Below, piece after piece: positions 27,326 to 36,200 of a stretch of 64,000 nucleotides of DNA. Below the pieces are notes generated by a model, which did no database searches, was not told the DNA's origin, and worked only from the letters and a program-made list of their open reading frames with translations. The stretch's first letter is position 1. Every line of letters starts with the position of its first letter. The stretch covers positions 1 to 64,000 of the forward strand of contig NZ_LAJG01000048.1 in assembly GCF_000970455.1 (NCBI RefSeq), written 5' to 3'. The stretch is from Devosia soli (lineage in GTDB: Bacteria > Pseudomonadota > Alphaproteobacteria > Rhizobiales > Devosiaceae). Position numbers and translations under genes: made by a program.

Positions 27326-28867
27326 TCAGTGACTGAACCAGGGCTCCCCGCGGCCAAGGGTCATGTGCAGGCCCTTGAACTGGGAATATTCGTCGAACCC
27401 ATAGCGGCCGAGTTCGCGGCCGACGCCGCTCATCTTGTAGCCGCCGATGGGCATTTCCGGCGTTCCGTCGATGACGGAGTTGATCCAGCAGCGGCCTGCG
27501 CGCAGTTTTCGCGTCGTCTGGATCGCGGTTTCGAGATCGCGCGACCAGACGCCGGCCGAGAGGCCAAAAGGGGTGCCGTTGGCGAGAGCGACCGCCTCCT
27601 CGGGTGTGTCGAAGCCAATGGTGGCCAGGACCGGCCCGAAAATCTCCTCCTGGGCGATGCGCATGTCGGGGCGCACCTTGTCAAAGACGGTGGGCGCAAA
27701 GAAATTGCCCGAGCCCTCGTCGATCTTGTCGCCGCCGAGCAGCAGTTCGGCGCCATCTTCGAGACCGGCCGAGACGTAGCCCGCGACTTTTTCGAGGTGG
27801 GGTACCGAGACCATGGCTCCATAGCGCGTGATCGAAGCGAGCGGATCGCCGAAAGGCAGGCGGCGCGAGAGATCGAGCAGGCGTTCGAGCAGCGCGGGAC
27901 GAATGGAGTTTTCGACAATCAAGCGACTGCCCGAAATGCAGCACTGGCCGGCATTGTGGAAGACGCCATAAGCGACGCCATCGGCGGCCGCCTCGAGATC
28001 GGCATCGGCGAAAACGATTTGCGGGCCCTTGCCGCCCAGTTCAAGCCCGACGCGCTTGACGTTGGCCGCGGCGATGCCGGCGAGTTGCGTGCCGACGCGG
28101 ACAGAGCCGGTGAAGGCGACCATGTCGACACGCGGATCTTCGGCAAGGCTCTGCCCGACATCGGGGCCATAGCCGGTGATGACGTTGAAGACGCCGGGTG
28201 GCAGGCCTGCCTCGAGCGCGATCTCGGCGAGACGAATAGTCGTGCCCGAGGTGAACTCACTCGGTTTCACCACCACCGTGCAGCCGGCGCCTAGCGCCCA
28301 CGGCACGCGCTCGGAAACGATGATGAAGGGGAAATTCCATGGGGTAATGATGCCGACGACGCCAGCCGGCTCTCGAAGGACGAGGCCGAGGCGGTTGGTG
28401 CCGATGGCGTTGTGCGTATCGCCTTCGAGCCCGCGGCACTGGCCGGCGGCATAAGTCCAGAGATCAGCGCAATACCCGATCTCGCCCTGGGCCTGATTGA
28501 GCGGCTTGCCGGTTTCGAGGCACTCGATCAGCGCCAGCTCTTCCTGGTGTTTCAGAATGCCTTGGGCGATGGCATGGAGAATGGTCGAGCGCTCGGCCCC
28601 GCTCATGCGACCCCACGGCCCGTTGTCGAAGGCGGTGCGGGCGGCGCCGATGGCGCTGGAAGCGTCTTCGGTCGAGCCGGCTGGCCAGACGCCGATAACT
28701 TTGCCGCGATGGCCAGGACTTTCGCGCTCGATGGTCTTGCCGGACACCGCTTCTACGGACTTTCCGTCGATCACCATGCGATAGGCGCGTTTACTCTGAA
28801 GGCGCGGATCACTAAGGTTCGGGACTGCGAAATTGTCCTGAAAACTGGATTGACTGAGCATGGCCAT
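27326..28867 (-). CDS. NAD(P)-dependent aldehyde dehydrogenase
   Basis: About 513 residues from ATG 28867 (28861 is an alternative; the frame stays open to 28951). All ALDH hallmarks are present: TPWNFPFIIVSERVPWALG, the general base Glu in LELGGKGPQIVF and the nucleophile in GQCCISGSR. Best role from context is oxidation of alpha-ketoglutarate semialdehyde or glycolaldehyde formed by the DHDPS-like lyase. It begins the minus-strand operon with the ABC transporter and is divergent from the GntR gene, with the GTATGG repeats in between. Confidence 0.9.
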   Translation of the reverse strand: MAMLSQSSFQDNFAVPNLSDPRLQSKRAYRMVIDGKSVEAVSGKTIERESPGHRGKVIGVWPAGSTEDASSAIGAARTAFDNGPWGRMSGAERSTILHAIAQGILKHQEELALIECLETGKPLNQAQGEIGYCADLWTYAAGQCRGLEGDTHNAIGTNRLGLVLREPAGVVGIITPWNFPFIIVSERVPWALGAGCTVVVKPSEFTSGTTIRLAEIALEAGLPPGVFNVITGYGPDVGQSLAEDPRVDMVAFTGSVRVGTQLAGIAAANVKRVGLELGGKGPQIVFADADLEAAADGVAYGVFHNAGQCCISGSRLIVENSIRPALLERLLDLSRRLPFGDPLASITRYGAMVSVPHLEKVAGYVSAGLEDGAELLLGGDKIDEGSGNFFAPTVFDKVRPDMRIAQEEIFGPVLATIGFDTPEEAVALANGTPFGLSAGVWSRDLETAIQTTRKLRAGRCWINSVIDGTPEMPIGGYKMSGVGRELGRYGFDEYSQFKGLHMTLGRGEPWFSH

Positions 28868-28920
28868 GGCGGACTGATCCACCTCCCCGAAACACTGCTG
28901 GACCCGTTCCGACGCGTCCT

Positions 28921-28946
28921 GTATGGAATTGTATGGTACCGTATGG
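28921..28946. promoter_or_regulatory. Triple GTATGG repeat, candidate GntR operator
   Basis: GTATGG occurs at 28921, 28931 and 28941, exactly one helical turn (10 bp) apart, in the divergent gap between the aldehyde dehydrogenase and GntR genes. The middle repeat lies in TTGTATGGTAC (28929-28939), found again ahead of the Gfo/Idh operon. This layout suits cooperative binding by the neighbouring regulator on one face of the DNA. Confidence 0.55.
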
Positions 28947-28987
28947 CGCATTGACCCAAGCTGTCAATGGCGTGGGCGAGATGTAGT

Positions 28988-29671
28988 ATGACTCTGGAAA
29001 TGCAGACGGCTGAGAGCGGTGAAAGTGCTGCCGCGTCTATAGAAAAAGACCTGCGGCGCGCGATCATCGAGCTTGAACTGCTGCCCGGCACGCGCCTTTC
29101 CGAACAAGATATCGCCACCCGTCTCGGCGTTTCGCGCCAGCCGGTGCGCGAGGCGCTGATCCGTCTCGCAAATTCCCGGCTCATCGAGATTCGACCGCAC
29201 CGCGGCACGGTGGTCGCGCGCATTTCAGCCAAGGAAATGACCGAAGCGCTCTTCGTGCGCCAATCGGTCGAGATCGCCGTCGTGGCCAAAGCGGCGCAGA
29301 ATTTCGATGCCTGGCAGCGGAAGCGGATCGCCAGCCTTCTGGTCAAGCAGCAGGAAGCGGCGGAAAAGCTCGACCATGCGGGCTTTCGCGAACATGACGA
29401 AGCCTTCCACATCGCCATCGCGACAGGTGCCGGGGTCGGCATCGCCTGGATCGCCATTGCCGACATGAAGACGCATATGGACCGGGTTTGTAATATGACG
29501 CTGCAAAGCGAGGCCGACATGGCGCGCCGCGTGCGCGAACATCAGGCAATCATGGACGCCATCGATGCCCATGATATCGAGGGCGCCAAGGCGGCGATGA
29601 CAACGCATCTTGGCAGCATTCTCGACGACCTGCCGGATCTCGAAACCCGGCACGCCAATCTTTTCATCTGA
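28988..29671 (+). CDS. GntR-family regulator, FCD (FadR) subfamily
   Basis: ATG 28988 gives 227 residues. The winged helix-turn-helix reads LSEQDIATRLGVSRQPVREALIRLA and the wing IRPHRGTVVARIS. The C-terminal FCD helical domain has the metal/ligand histidines in EHDEAFHIAIA and in VREHQAIMDAI. FCD regulators respond to sugar acids or other carboxylates and usually repress. It lies beside the catabolic genes and upstream of a sugar dehydrogenase gene 19 bases away, so it is probably the pathway regulator. A start at 28967 is possible. Confidence 0.9.
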   Translation: MTLEMQTAESGESAAASIEKDLRRAIIELELLPGTRLSEQDIATRLGVSRQPVREALIRLANSRLIEIRPHRGTVVARISAKEMTEALFVRQSVEIAVVAKAAQNFDAWQRKRIASLLVKQQEAAEKLDHAGFREHDEAFHIAIATGAGVGIAWIAIADMKTHMDRVCNMTLQSEADMARRVREHQAIMDAIDAHDIEGAKAAMTTHLGSILDDLPDLETRHANLFI

Positions 29672-29690
29672 ACGACCGGAGCCTTGATCG

Positions 29691-30461
29691 ATGAGCGAAA
29701 CCGCCCGCTATCCGAGCCTTGCCGGAATGCCCGTAGTGATTTCAGGCGGCGCCTCCGGCATCGGCGAAGCGCTGGTGCGCAATTTCGCGGCACAGGGCGC
29801 CAAGGTGGGCTTCGTCGACATCCAGGACGAACGCGGTACGGCGCTGGCCGATGAACTTACCGGAGCCGGCAGGACAGTGCTTTTCAAGCGCTGCGACATC
29901 ACCGATACCGAAGCCTATAAAGCCACGATCGCTGGTTTCGCTGCTGCGCACGGCGACACACTGGCATTGGTCAACAACGCCGCCCACGACCAGCGCCATG
30001 ATTGGCAGGATGTCACGTCGTCCTATTGGGACGAGCGTATGGCGGTCAATCTCAAGCACGCCTTCTTTGCCATCCAGGCTGTGGCGCCGGGCATGATCCG
30101 CGCCGGACGGGGCTCGATCATCAATACCGGCTCTATTTCCTGGATGATCATGTCCCCGAAAATCCCGGTCTACGAAACCGCCAAGGCGGCAACCCATGGC
30201 CTTACACGCGGCATGGCACGCGAACTGGGCAAGCACGGCATCCGCGTCAATTCGCTCGTTCCCGGCTGGGTCATGACCGAGCGGCAATTGACCCATTGGG
30301 TCGACGAGGCCGCCGAAAGGCAGATCGATGCCAATCAGGCGCTGGCCGGACGCGTCAGTCCGGACGATGTGGCGCGCATGGCGCTGTTTCTGGCGGCAGA
30401 CGACAGCGCCATGATCTCGTCCCAGCAGTTCGTCGTAGACGGCGGTTGGGCCAATGCCTGA
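29691..30461 (+). CDS. SDR sugar 1-dehydrogenase, resembling Caulobacter XylB
   Basis: The 256-residue SDR has GGASGIGEALV near residue 20, and the set NTGSISW plus YETAKAATHGLTRGMAREL for catalysis. Many blocks (YPSLAGMPVVISGG, YWDERMAVNLKHAFF, QAVAPGM, GSISW, YETAKA) match my memory of Caulobacter crescentus D-xylose 1-dehydrogenase. It would oxidise an aldopentose or similar sugar to its lactone, the first step before the IlvD-type dehydratase. No lactonase gene is seen nearby. Its stop codon directly abuts the stop of the convergent cytochrome gene. Confidence 0.85.
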   Translation: MSETARYPSLAGMPVVISGGASGIGEALVRNFAAQGAKVGFVDIQDERGTALADELTGAGRTVLFKRCDITDTEAYKATIAGFAAAHGDTLALVNNAAHDQRHDWQDVTSSYWDERMAVNLKHAFFAIQAVAPGMIRAGRGSIINTGSISWMIMSPKIPVYETAKAATHGLTRGMARELGKHGIRVNSLVPGWVMTERQLTHWVDEAAERQIDANQALAGRVSPDDVARMALFLAADDSAMISSQQFVVDGGWANA

Positions 30462-31508
30462 TCAGTTGCCGTAATAGTCAGCCACCGCTTCGAGTTCTTC
30501 GGTCCGCAAGCGGTGCGGCCCTTCTTCGAGATAATCTTCGACCGCCTCGGCCATGATGTGGGCAAAACGGCCGCCACGCTCGGCGCCGAGATGCTGGAAG
30601 AGTTCGAGCTGGGTGACGAGGTAGGCCTTGGACTGCCCGGCAAGGCGCGGGAAATCTGCTCGGGCGGACGCACCGTGGCAGGAGTCGCAAGCCGGAATAT
30701 CGCGTTCGAGCACGCCGCGGGTGGCGATTTCTTCCCCCAGTTGCGGACCATCATCGGGCGCTGCGGCGACCGATCGGCCGAAATGTTCGGAAAGGCCGGC
30801 GATCTGATCGTCCGTCAATTGGCGAGCAGCAGCCATCATCGTGCCGCTGTGGCGGCTGCCGTCGCGGAACGCTGCAAGCGCATGTGCAAGATAGGCTGGC
30901 GTCTGGATGTCGAGCCGGGGCATTGCGTTGCCTCGGCCCTCCCCATTCTCACCATGGCAGGCCATGCACGAGCCGGGCGCGGCACCGCCATAAGCAAAAT
31001 CGGCGTAGGTCGCGCTGTCCATGCTGGGCAACTGCCGGAGGAAGGCCACCATGTCCCAGATTTCGTCGTCGCGAAGATGCGTCGGCCAGGCGGGCATGGC
31101 GGTATGGCGCATGCCATATTTGACCGTTTCGAAGAGCCGCGCTTCCGGGCGCCAGCGGTTGAGCGGCGGAGGTGGTGGAGAGAGATCGCGCGCGATCTGT
31201 TCGGGCGGCCCCGCTGGGCTGCCATGGCAATCGGCGCAGACGAGCTCGTAATGTCCCGCGCCGCGAATGACCATGCCCTGATCATCGAGCGGGGGCACCT
31301 CGGTAAAGGCGGAGCGCAGGGCGATCGATTGCCGGGCCGCAGTCTGCTTATACCAATCGACCACCGCATTGCTGCCCGGCCGCGCATTGATCTCGAGTAG
31401 ACCAGTGAGCGGCAGAGCCAGAAACAGCATCGTCGCTGTGAGAAAGCCGCCAAGCAGCGGCCGCCAATTGCGCTTGATCTCCTGTTCTTTGCCGGAAGGT
31501 TCGGTCAT
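30462..31508 (-). CDS. Membrane-anchored three-haem cytochrome c
   Basis: ATG 31508 gives 348 residues: one N-terminal anchor helix (LLGGFLTATMLFLALPLTGLL, about residues 17-37) and a periplasmic part with three haem c sites, CADCH, CMACH and CDSCH. Later Met residues (for example HTAMPAWP, HSGTMMAA) may serve as axial ligands. It is the last gene of a caa3-type oxidase operon and overlaps its predecessor by four bases, so it probably feeds electrons to that oxidase. Dehydrogenase subunits of alcohol oxidation have a similar three-haem plan, which is an alternative relation. Confidence 0.85.
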   Translation of the reverse strand: MTEPSGKEQEIKRNWRPLLGGFLTATMLFLALPLTGLLEINARPGSNAVVDWYKQTAARQSIALRSAFTEVPPLDDQGMVIRGAGHYELVCADCHGSPAGPPEQIARDLSPPPPPLNRWRPEARLFETVKYGMRHTAMPAWPTHLRDDEIWDMVAFLRQLPSMDSATYADFAYGGAAPGSCMACHGENGEGRGNAMPRLDIQTPAYLAHALAAFRDGSRHSGTMMAAARQLTDDQIAGLSEHFGRSVAAAPDDGPQLGEEIATRGVLERDIPACDSCHGASARADFPRLAGQSKAYLVTQLELFQHLGAERGGRFAHIMAEAVEDYLEEGPHRLRTEELEAVADYYGN

Positions 31509-31912
31509 CGGCAGGTCGTGAGGTAAAGCATGGGAATGGTGACATAGAGCACGGCGACGGCCGAGAGGACGCAAAGCATCAGCGCGACATGGCTCAGGAA
31601 CCGGTGCCGTTCTTCAGGGGTGTTGTGTTCATACTCAAAATCGTCATCGGTCAGGCTCCGGCCACGCACGCGCCACAGGCGAATTGTCGACCAGCCGATG
31701 CCGAGAAGCGCGATCAGCGTAGCGCCTATGACCGTGAGGCGAATGCCGCCAAGATCGGCATCACGTCCGAACTTTTCGCAGAAGATGGCCGCCGCGACAT
31801 AGCAGACGAGAAAGTGCACCGCCCAGATGCCAGGGGCGATGATGACACTCCAAAGATCGGTACCCGAGCCGGTCTCGCGTTCGATCTCGTTGTGGGCGCG
31901 GTTTCCCCTCAT
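31505..31912 (-). CDS. Small membrane protein of the caa3-type oxidase operon
   Basis: ATG 31912 gives 135 residues with three hydrophobic helices: VIIAPGIWAVHFLVCYVAAA, GIRLTVIGATLIALLGIGW and HVALMLCVLSAVAVLYVTIP. The first helix contains WAVHFLVCY, seen in small proteins encoded beside alphaproteobacterial ba/caa3 oxidases. It overlaps the fused subunit I+III gene and the cytochrome c gene by four bases each, which implies tightly coupled synthesis and an oxidase-related role. The function is not known. Confidence 0.75.
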   Translation of the reverse strand: MRGNRAHNEIERETGSGTDLWSVIIAPGIWAVHFLVCYVAAAIFCEKFGRDADLGGIRLTVIGATLIALLGIGWSTIRLWRVRGRSLTDDDFEYEHNTPEERHRFLSHVALMLCVLSAVAVLYVTIPMLYLTTCR

Positions 31913-34398
31913 GTCAGCAACGGGAAGGCGCCGATGACGAGAGCACAGAGAACGCCGCAAAACCCGACGAAATGCCAGAAAAGCGTGACGTTCCACAGGT
32001 CGGCATCATAGGTCGGGGTCATCTTCTTGTAGAGCGAGCGGGCAAAGCAGTAACCCTGCATCAGCACGCCGGTTGCCAGATGTGCGACGATCCAGACCAC
32101 AAGCGCCCAGACGATGGCAGGGTAGGCATGGCTTGTGGGGTCGAGACCTGTCGTCCATGGGCCGGCCATCAGGGCAAGGCCGCCAAGAATAGCGGTGAGC
32201 ATGCCAAGAACAAGAAGAAGCCGCGCCGTGGCGGGCTTGCCCGAACCATTGACGAAGCGTGCGGCAAGCGTCGAACCCCAGGAGAGGCCCATCAGAAGGC
32301 CCGCAACGAGCGGCCAGAACCAACCCGGGCCTTCGATGCCGACAGGGGGGAAATTGGGGTGGATGGTCCAGAAGAAGAAGTAGCCGAAAAGCAGGGCGAG
32401 AAAAGCCGTCAGGTCGCCGGTCATGGTGATGAACATGGCCCACCAGCCGGTTGAGCGCGTGCCCGAAACATAGAGCGGCAAGACAATGCCCTGACCAATA
32501 TGCTTGCTGTCCTTTTCGGGGATTTCGGCTGTGCCGACCCAGAGCCAGCGCAGAACGGCGACGAGAAAGAGGACGCCACCGGCAGCAGTCAGGAGCCAGA
32601 GCTTGAAGGTCATGAAGATAAAGACCGCGCCGAGCCCGATGGCGGCGATCATCGGCAGCCAATCGGGACCACCGACACGCAGCACCTGCACCGGTCGGGC
32701 ATCGAGCGTGCTGGTGACGAGCGTTTCTCGCCGCCCTTCCTGCGCGTCTGCCAGCAGGCCCTCGCCCGCATCGATCTTGCGCATGAAATCGGGATCATCC
32801 CAGAGCGGATAGCGGCTGTTGACCTCGGGAATGGAGCGCATGCCCCAGGTGTCGCCATAGCGTGCTGCCCATTCGAGCGTGCCGGCATTCCAGACATTGC
32901 GCTTGACCTGCGGCTCGCGCTTTTTGGGTCGGAGGCAATCCCAGGCAAGAAGCAAGAAACCGGCGGCGAAGACGAAGGCACCGACGCTCGAAAGCATGTT
33001 AAGCTCGGTCCAGCCGCGATCGGCGCCATAGGTGAAGACGCGGCGCGGCATGCCGAGCATGCCTGTCAGGTGCATGGGGAGGAAGGCGGTGTTGAAGCCA
33101 ATGAACATCAGCCAGAACGACCAGATGCCAAGCTTTCGCGACAGCGGCTTGCCCATGATCAGCGGGTAATAATAGCAGATGCCCGCCATGACCGGGAAAA
33201 GCATGCCGCCAATCAGGGTGTAATGGAGATGCGCGACGATGAAATAGGTGTCGTGCACCTGAAAATCGAATGGCGCGACGGCAACCATGACGCCGGTCAA
33301 TCCGCCAATAATGAAGACGGCGAGCGCGCCTAGGCAGAAGAGCATGGGCACCGAGCGGACGACGCTGCCGAGCATGACCGTTGCGATGAAGGCAAAGATC
33401 TGGATGCCGGTGGGAATCGCCACCGCTTCGGACGCCGCCGAAAAGAAGCCGAGCGAAATCGACGGCAGGCCCGTCGTGAACATGTGGTGGACCCACAGCC
33501 CGAAGCTCAAGAACCCGGTGCCGAGGGCGGAAAGCACGATCCAGGAATAGCCGGTGATCGGGCGCTGGGCGAAGGTGGGCACGATCATGGCGAGCAGCGC
33601 GATGGCCGGCAGGAAGATGATGTAGACTTCCGGATGTCCGAAAATCCAGAAGAGGTGTTGCCAGAGGATCGGGTCGCCGCCGCGGGTAACGTCGAAGAAC
33701 GGCCAGCCGAGAAGCCGCTCCATTTCGAAGAGAATGTCGCCGGCGATCAGCGGCGGAAAGGCGAAGAGGATCATGGCGCCGACCACCAGCACGTACCAGC
33801 CATAGAGCGGGGTCAGGTTGATATGCATGCCCGGCGCGCGGCACTTGAGGACGCCGACGATGAGTTCGACGGCCGCTGCGATCGAAGCAACCTCGATGAA
33901 GGAAAGGCCCAGGAGCCAGATATCGGCGCCGATGCCGCTTTGTTCGGTCGAGAGCGGTGGATACATGAACCAGCCGGCATCGGGCGCGGCATTGAAGAAG
34001 ATCGAGCCGCAAACGAAGACGCCGCCGATGAGATAACACCAATAGCCAAAGGCCGAGAGGCGCGGAAACGGCAGGTCGCGCGCGCCGAGCATGCCGGGCA
34101 GGATCAGGATTGCCACGGCCTCGAAGATCGGCACGGCGAAGAGGAACATCATCACCGTGCCGTGGAGGGTGAAGGTCTGGTTGTAAAGTTCAGCCGAGAT
34201 CAGCGTGTTATCGGGGACGAAAAGCTGCACGCGGATAATCAGCGCCAGCACGCCGCCGAACAGCATGAAGGCAAAGGCGGTGGCGATATACCAGAGGCCG
34301 ATAACCGAGTTGTTGACGTCGGACAGCGCGCGCCAGCCCTTGGGATTATCCCAGACCCGCTGGAGCTGTGCGGTTTCGGCGTCTTTATCCACGGTCAT
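31909..34398 (-). CDS. Cytochrome c oxidase subunit I fused to subunit III
   Basis: The 829-residue protein begins with a subunit I core: TLHGTVMMFLFAVPI with a haem a ligand, WIFGHPEVYIIFLP (CuB His, Glu of the proton channel, cross-linked Tyr), WVHHMFTTG and VAHLHYTLIGG. After about residue 600 a subunit III-like domain follows (GWWAMFITMTGDLTAFLALLFGY and WNVTLFWHFVGF). Fusions of I and III are known in Thermus caa3 and in some proteobacterial oxidases. Conserved GHPEVY suggests an A-type enzyme. The linker (about residues 500-560) resembles subunit I tails. Confidence 0.93.
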   Translation of the reverse strand: MTVDKDAETAQLQRVWDNPKGWRALSDVNNSVIGLWYIATAFAFMLFGGVLALIIRVQLFVPDNTLISAELYNQTFTLHGTVMMFLFAVPIFEAVAILILPGMLGARDLPFPRLSAFGYWCYLIGGVFVCGSIFFNAAPDAGWFMYPPLSTEQSGIGADIWLLGLSFIEVASIAAAVELIVGVLKCRAPGMHINLTPLYGWYVLVVGAMILFAFPPLIAGDILFEMERLLGWPFFDVTRGGDPILWQHLFWIFGHPEVYIIFLPAIALLAMIVPTFAQRPITGYSWIVLSALGTGFLSFGLWVHHMFTTGLPSISLGFFSAASEAVAIPTGIQIFAFIATVMLGSVVRSVPMLFCLGALAVFIIGGLTGVMVAVAPFDFQVHDTYFIVAHLHYTLIGGMLFPVMAGICYYYPLIMGKPLSRKLGIWSFWLMFIGFNTAFLPMHLTGMLGMPRRVFTYGADRGWTELNMLSSVGAFVFAAGFLLLAWDCLRPKKREPQVKRNVWNAGTLEWAARYGDTWGMRSIPEVNSRYPLWDDPDFMRKIDAGEGLLADAQEGRRETLVTSTLDARPVQVLRVGGPDWLPMIAAIGLGAVFIFMTFKLWLLTAAGGVLFLVAVLRWLWVGTAEIPEKDSKHIGQGIVLPLYVSGTRSTGWWAMFITMTGDLTAFLALLFGYFFFWTIHPNFPPVGIEGPGWFWPLVAGLLMGLSWGSTLAARFVNGSGKPATARLLLVLGMLTAILGGLALMAGPWTTGLDPTSHAYPAIVWALVVWIVAHLATGVLMQGYCFARSLYKKMTPTYDADLWNVTLFWHFVGFCGVLCALVIGAFPLLT

Positions 34399-35378
34399 TT
34401 GAGGGCCATGAGGTAGGAGACCAGCGCAGCCCGGTCGTCTTCGGAAAGGGTTTCGTAGCCCGGCATGCGCACATCGGGCTTGAGGTGATCGGGGTCGATC
34501 AGCCAGCGGGCGAGGTTTTCCGCGCTAATCGGCATGGTGCCGGCGCCCATGGTGCGACGGCTCGCGAAATGGGTGAGGTCGGGCCCGACCTGTCCGCTCG
34601 CCGCGGTACCGCGCACCGTGTGACAGGCGCCACAGCCGGTCGCGATAAAGGCCTCATTGCCCTGGGCGATACCGGACGCGGCTTCACCCTCCCGCCAGGC
34701 AGCGAAATTGTCCGCTGAATGAACGACGACGGGAAAGGCCATCAGTGCGTGCGACGGACCGCAAAACTCGGCGCAGACGCCGCGAAAAATACCCTCATCG
34801 GTCGGGCGCAGGCGCCAGAGATTGATGCGGCCTGGGATGACGTCCATCTTGCCGCCGAGCGAAGGGATCCAGAACGAATGGATGACATCGGTCGAGGTGA
34901 GCACGAACTCCACGGTGCTATCAACCGGCAGGTGGATTTCATTGGCCGATTGGATGCTTTCGCCACCCGGCCCCTCATAGGCAACGCGCCACCAGTATTG
35001 CTCGGCGGTGACATGGATGCGCAGGTCCGGTGGTTCGGCGCGCACCCAATCGGGTAATAGCGCGAGGCCAAAGATCAGGAGGGCCGCGAGGGTGATGGTG
35101 GGAAAGGCAACGCCGCCAACGAGAATGAAGCGATCGGCAAACCGTTCGGTCTTGGGCCGCCTCTTGCCCAGAACCGCATAAACGGTAATGCCCATGATGA
35201 TGAGCCAGATAACCACCGTGCCAGCGGCCATGACCCAAAACAGGTTTGCGACTGCTGCAGCGTCTTCCCCGGCGGGGTGCAGCATGCTCTGTTCGCTCGA
35301 GCAGGCGGCAAGAAGCGGTATCGAAGCAACAAGCGTTGCGCCGCGCACAAACCACCGCTGACCGAAAACCTGCCCCAT
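34395..35378 (-). CDS. ctaC: Cytochrome c oxidase subunit II with C-terminal cytochrome c domain (caa3 type)
   Basis: The 327-residue lipoprotein (lipobox LLAACSSE, Cys about residue 26) has two membrane helices, a cupredoxin domain with the CuA site CAEFCGPSHALM, and a C-terminal haem domain with GCGACHTVRG and late Met (VRMPGYETLS). The covalent cytochrome defines a caa3 oxidase. It overlaps the subunit I+III gene by four bases and is the first gene of the operon, divergent from a cytochrome b561 gene. Confidence 0.94.
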   Translation of the reverse strand: MGQVFGQRWFVRGATLVASIPLLAACSSEQSMLHPAGEDAAAVANLFWVMAAGTVVIWLIIMGITVYAVLGKRRPKTERFADRFILVGGVAFPTITLAALLIFGLALLPDWVRAEPPDLRIHVTAEQYWWRVAYEGPGGESIQSANEIHLPVDSTVEFVLTSTDVIHSFWIPSLGGKMDVIPGRINLWRLRPTDEGIFRGVCAEFCGPSHALMAFPVVVHSADNFAAWREGEAASGIAQGNEAFIATGCGACHTVRGTAASGQVGPDLTHFASRRTMGAGTMPISAENLARWLIDPDHLKPDVRMPGYETLSEDDRAALVSYLMALK

Positions 35379-35461
35379 GCACCCCCACGGAAATTACCCT
35401 CGATGGAACGCCAAAGCCGCAAGCGAGTTCCATTGAGAGGATAATATTGCCGCGGAACAGC

Positions 35462-35956
35462 ATGGCTCAGATCAAGACCTATTCGCGGCTGCAGATTTTC
35501 CTTCATTGGACCATCGCGGCGCTGATCGTCATCCAGCTCACGATCAATGCCGACATGCAGCAGGCCTTCGCGCAGCGGCTATCGAGCGGCACTATCCCAG
35601 ACAATGCCGGCGCAATCTTTCACGCCGTGATCGGCATTCTCGTGTTCTTTCTTGCGCTTCTCCGCCTTGGCCTCCGCTTCTGGCACGGCGTGCCGGAGCC
35701 GGAAGGCAATCTTAGTCCACTGGTCGGTTTTCTGAGCCTTGCGACGCACTGGCTGCTTTATGGATTCATGTTTCTGATGCCTGTTACCGGCGCCATGGCC
35801 TGGTTTTTCGGCATCGAGCTTGCGGGCGTTCTGCACGAACTCGGGCGGCTGGTGCTTATCCCCGCAATCCTTCTTCACGTCGCCGGCGCAGTGGTCGAAG
35901 AACTGGTGCTCGACAACCGCGTCGTCCGGAAAATGCTGCGCAGCCGGGCTAGATAG
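35462..35956 (+). CDS. Cytochrome b561-family protein
   Basis: ATG 35462 gives 164 residues with four membrane helices. Haem-ligand histidines sit in IFLHWTIAALIVIQL, IFHAVIGILVFFLALLRL, ATHWLLYGFMFLMPVTG and LHVAGAVVEELV. This matches the prokaryotic CybB family, which passes electrons from quinol to periplasmic or superoxide-linked acceptors. It sits only 83 bases from the start of the caa3 oxidase operon on the other strand. Confidence 0.92.
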   Translation: MAQIKTYSRLQIFLHWTIAALIVIQLTINADMQQAFAQRLSSGTIPDNAGAIFHAVIGILVFFLALLRLGLRFWHGVPEPEGNLSPLVGFLSLATHWLLYGFMFLMPVTGAMAWFFGIELAGVLHELGRLVLIPAILLHVAGAVVEELVLDNRVVRKMLRSRAR

Positions 35957-36200
35957 AACCAACCCGCTCACCTCATGCCCCGCATTCACCTGCTGAATGG
36001 ATCAGCGCTTGCCGATTGGCATTTGGCTTGCGCACCATGTCCTTACGCCCGGGTTGCGGTGGCTCGAGGGCGGCCAAGCCACCAAATCACCCCGGTTTTG
36101 ACTCAGTTGTCTGGCATCTTGCCCAGAGGTTGCCCCGGTTATGATGTCGTAGGTAACGCTCCCGTGATCGGGATCGCGCAACGCACTGAGAGGCAAATGC

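Noticed and set aside
31972-34416. Several long plus-strand frames opposite the oxidase I+III gene
   Set aside because: They lie entirely within the antisense of conserved oxidase motifs and have no protein-like features.
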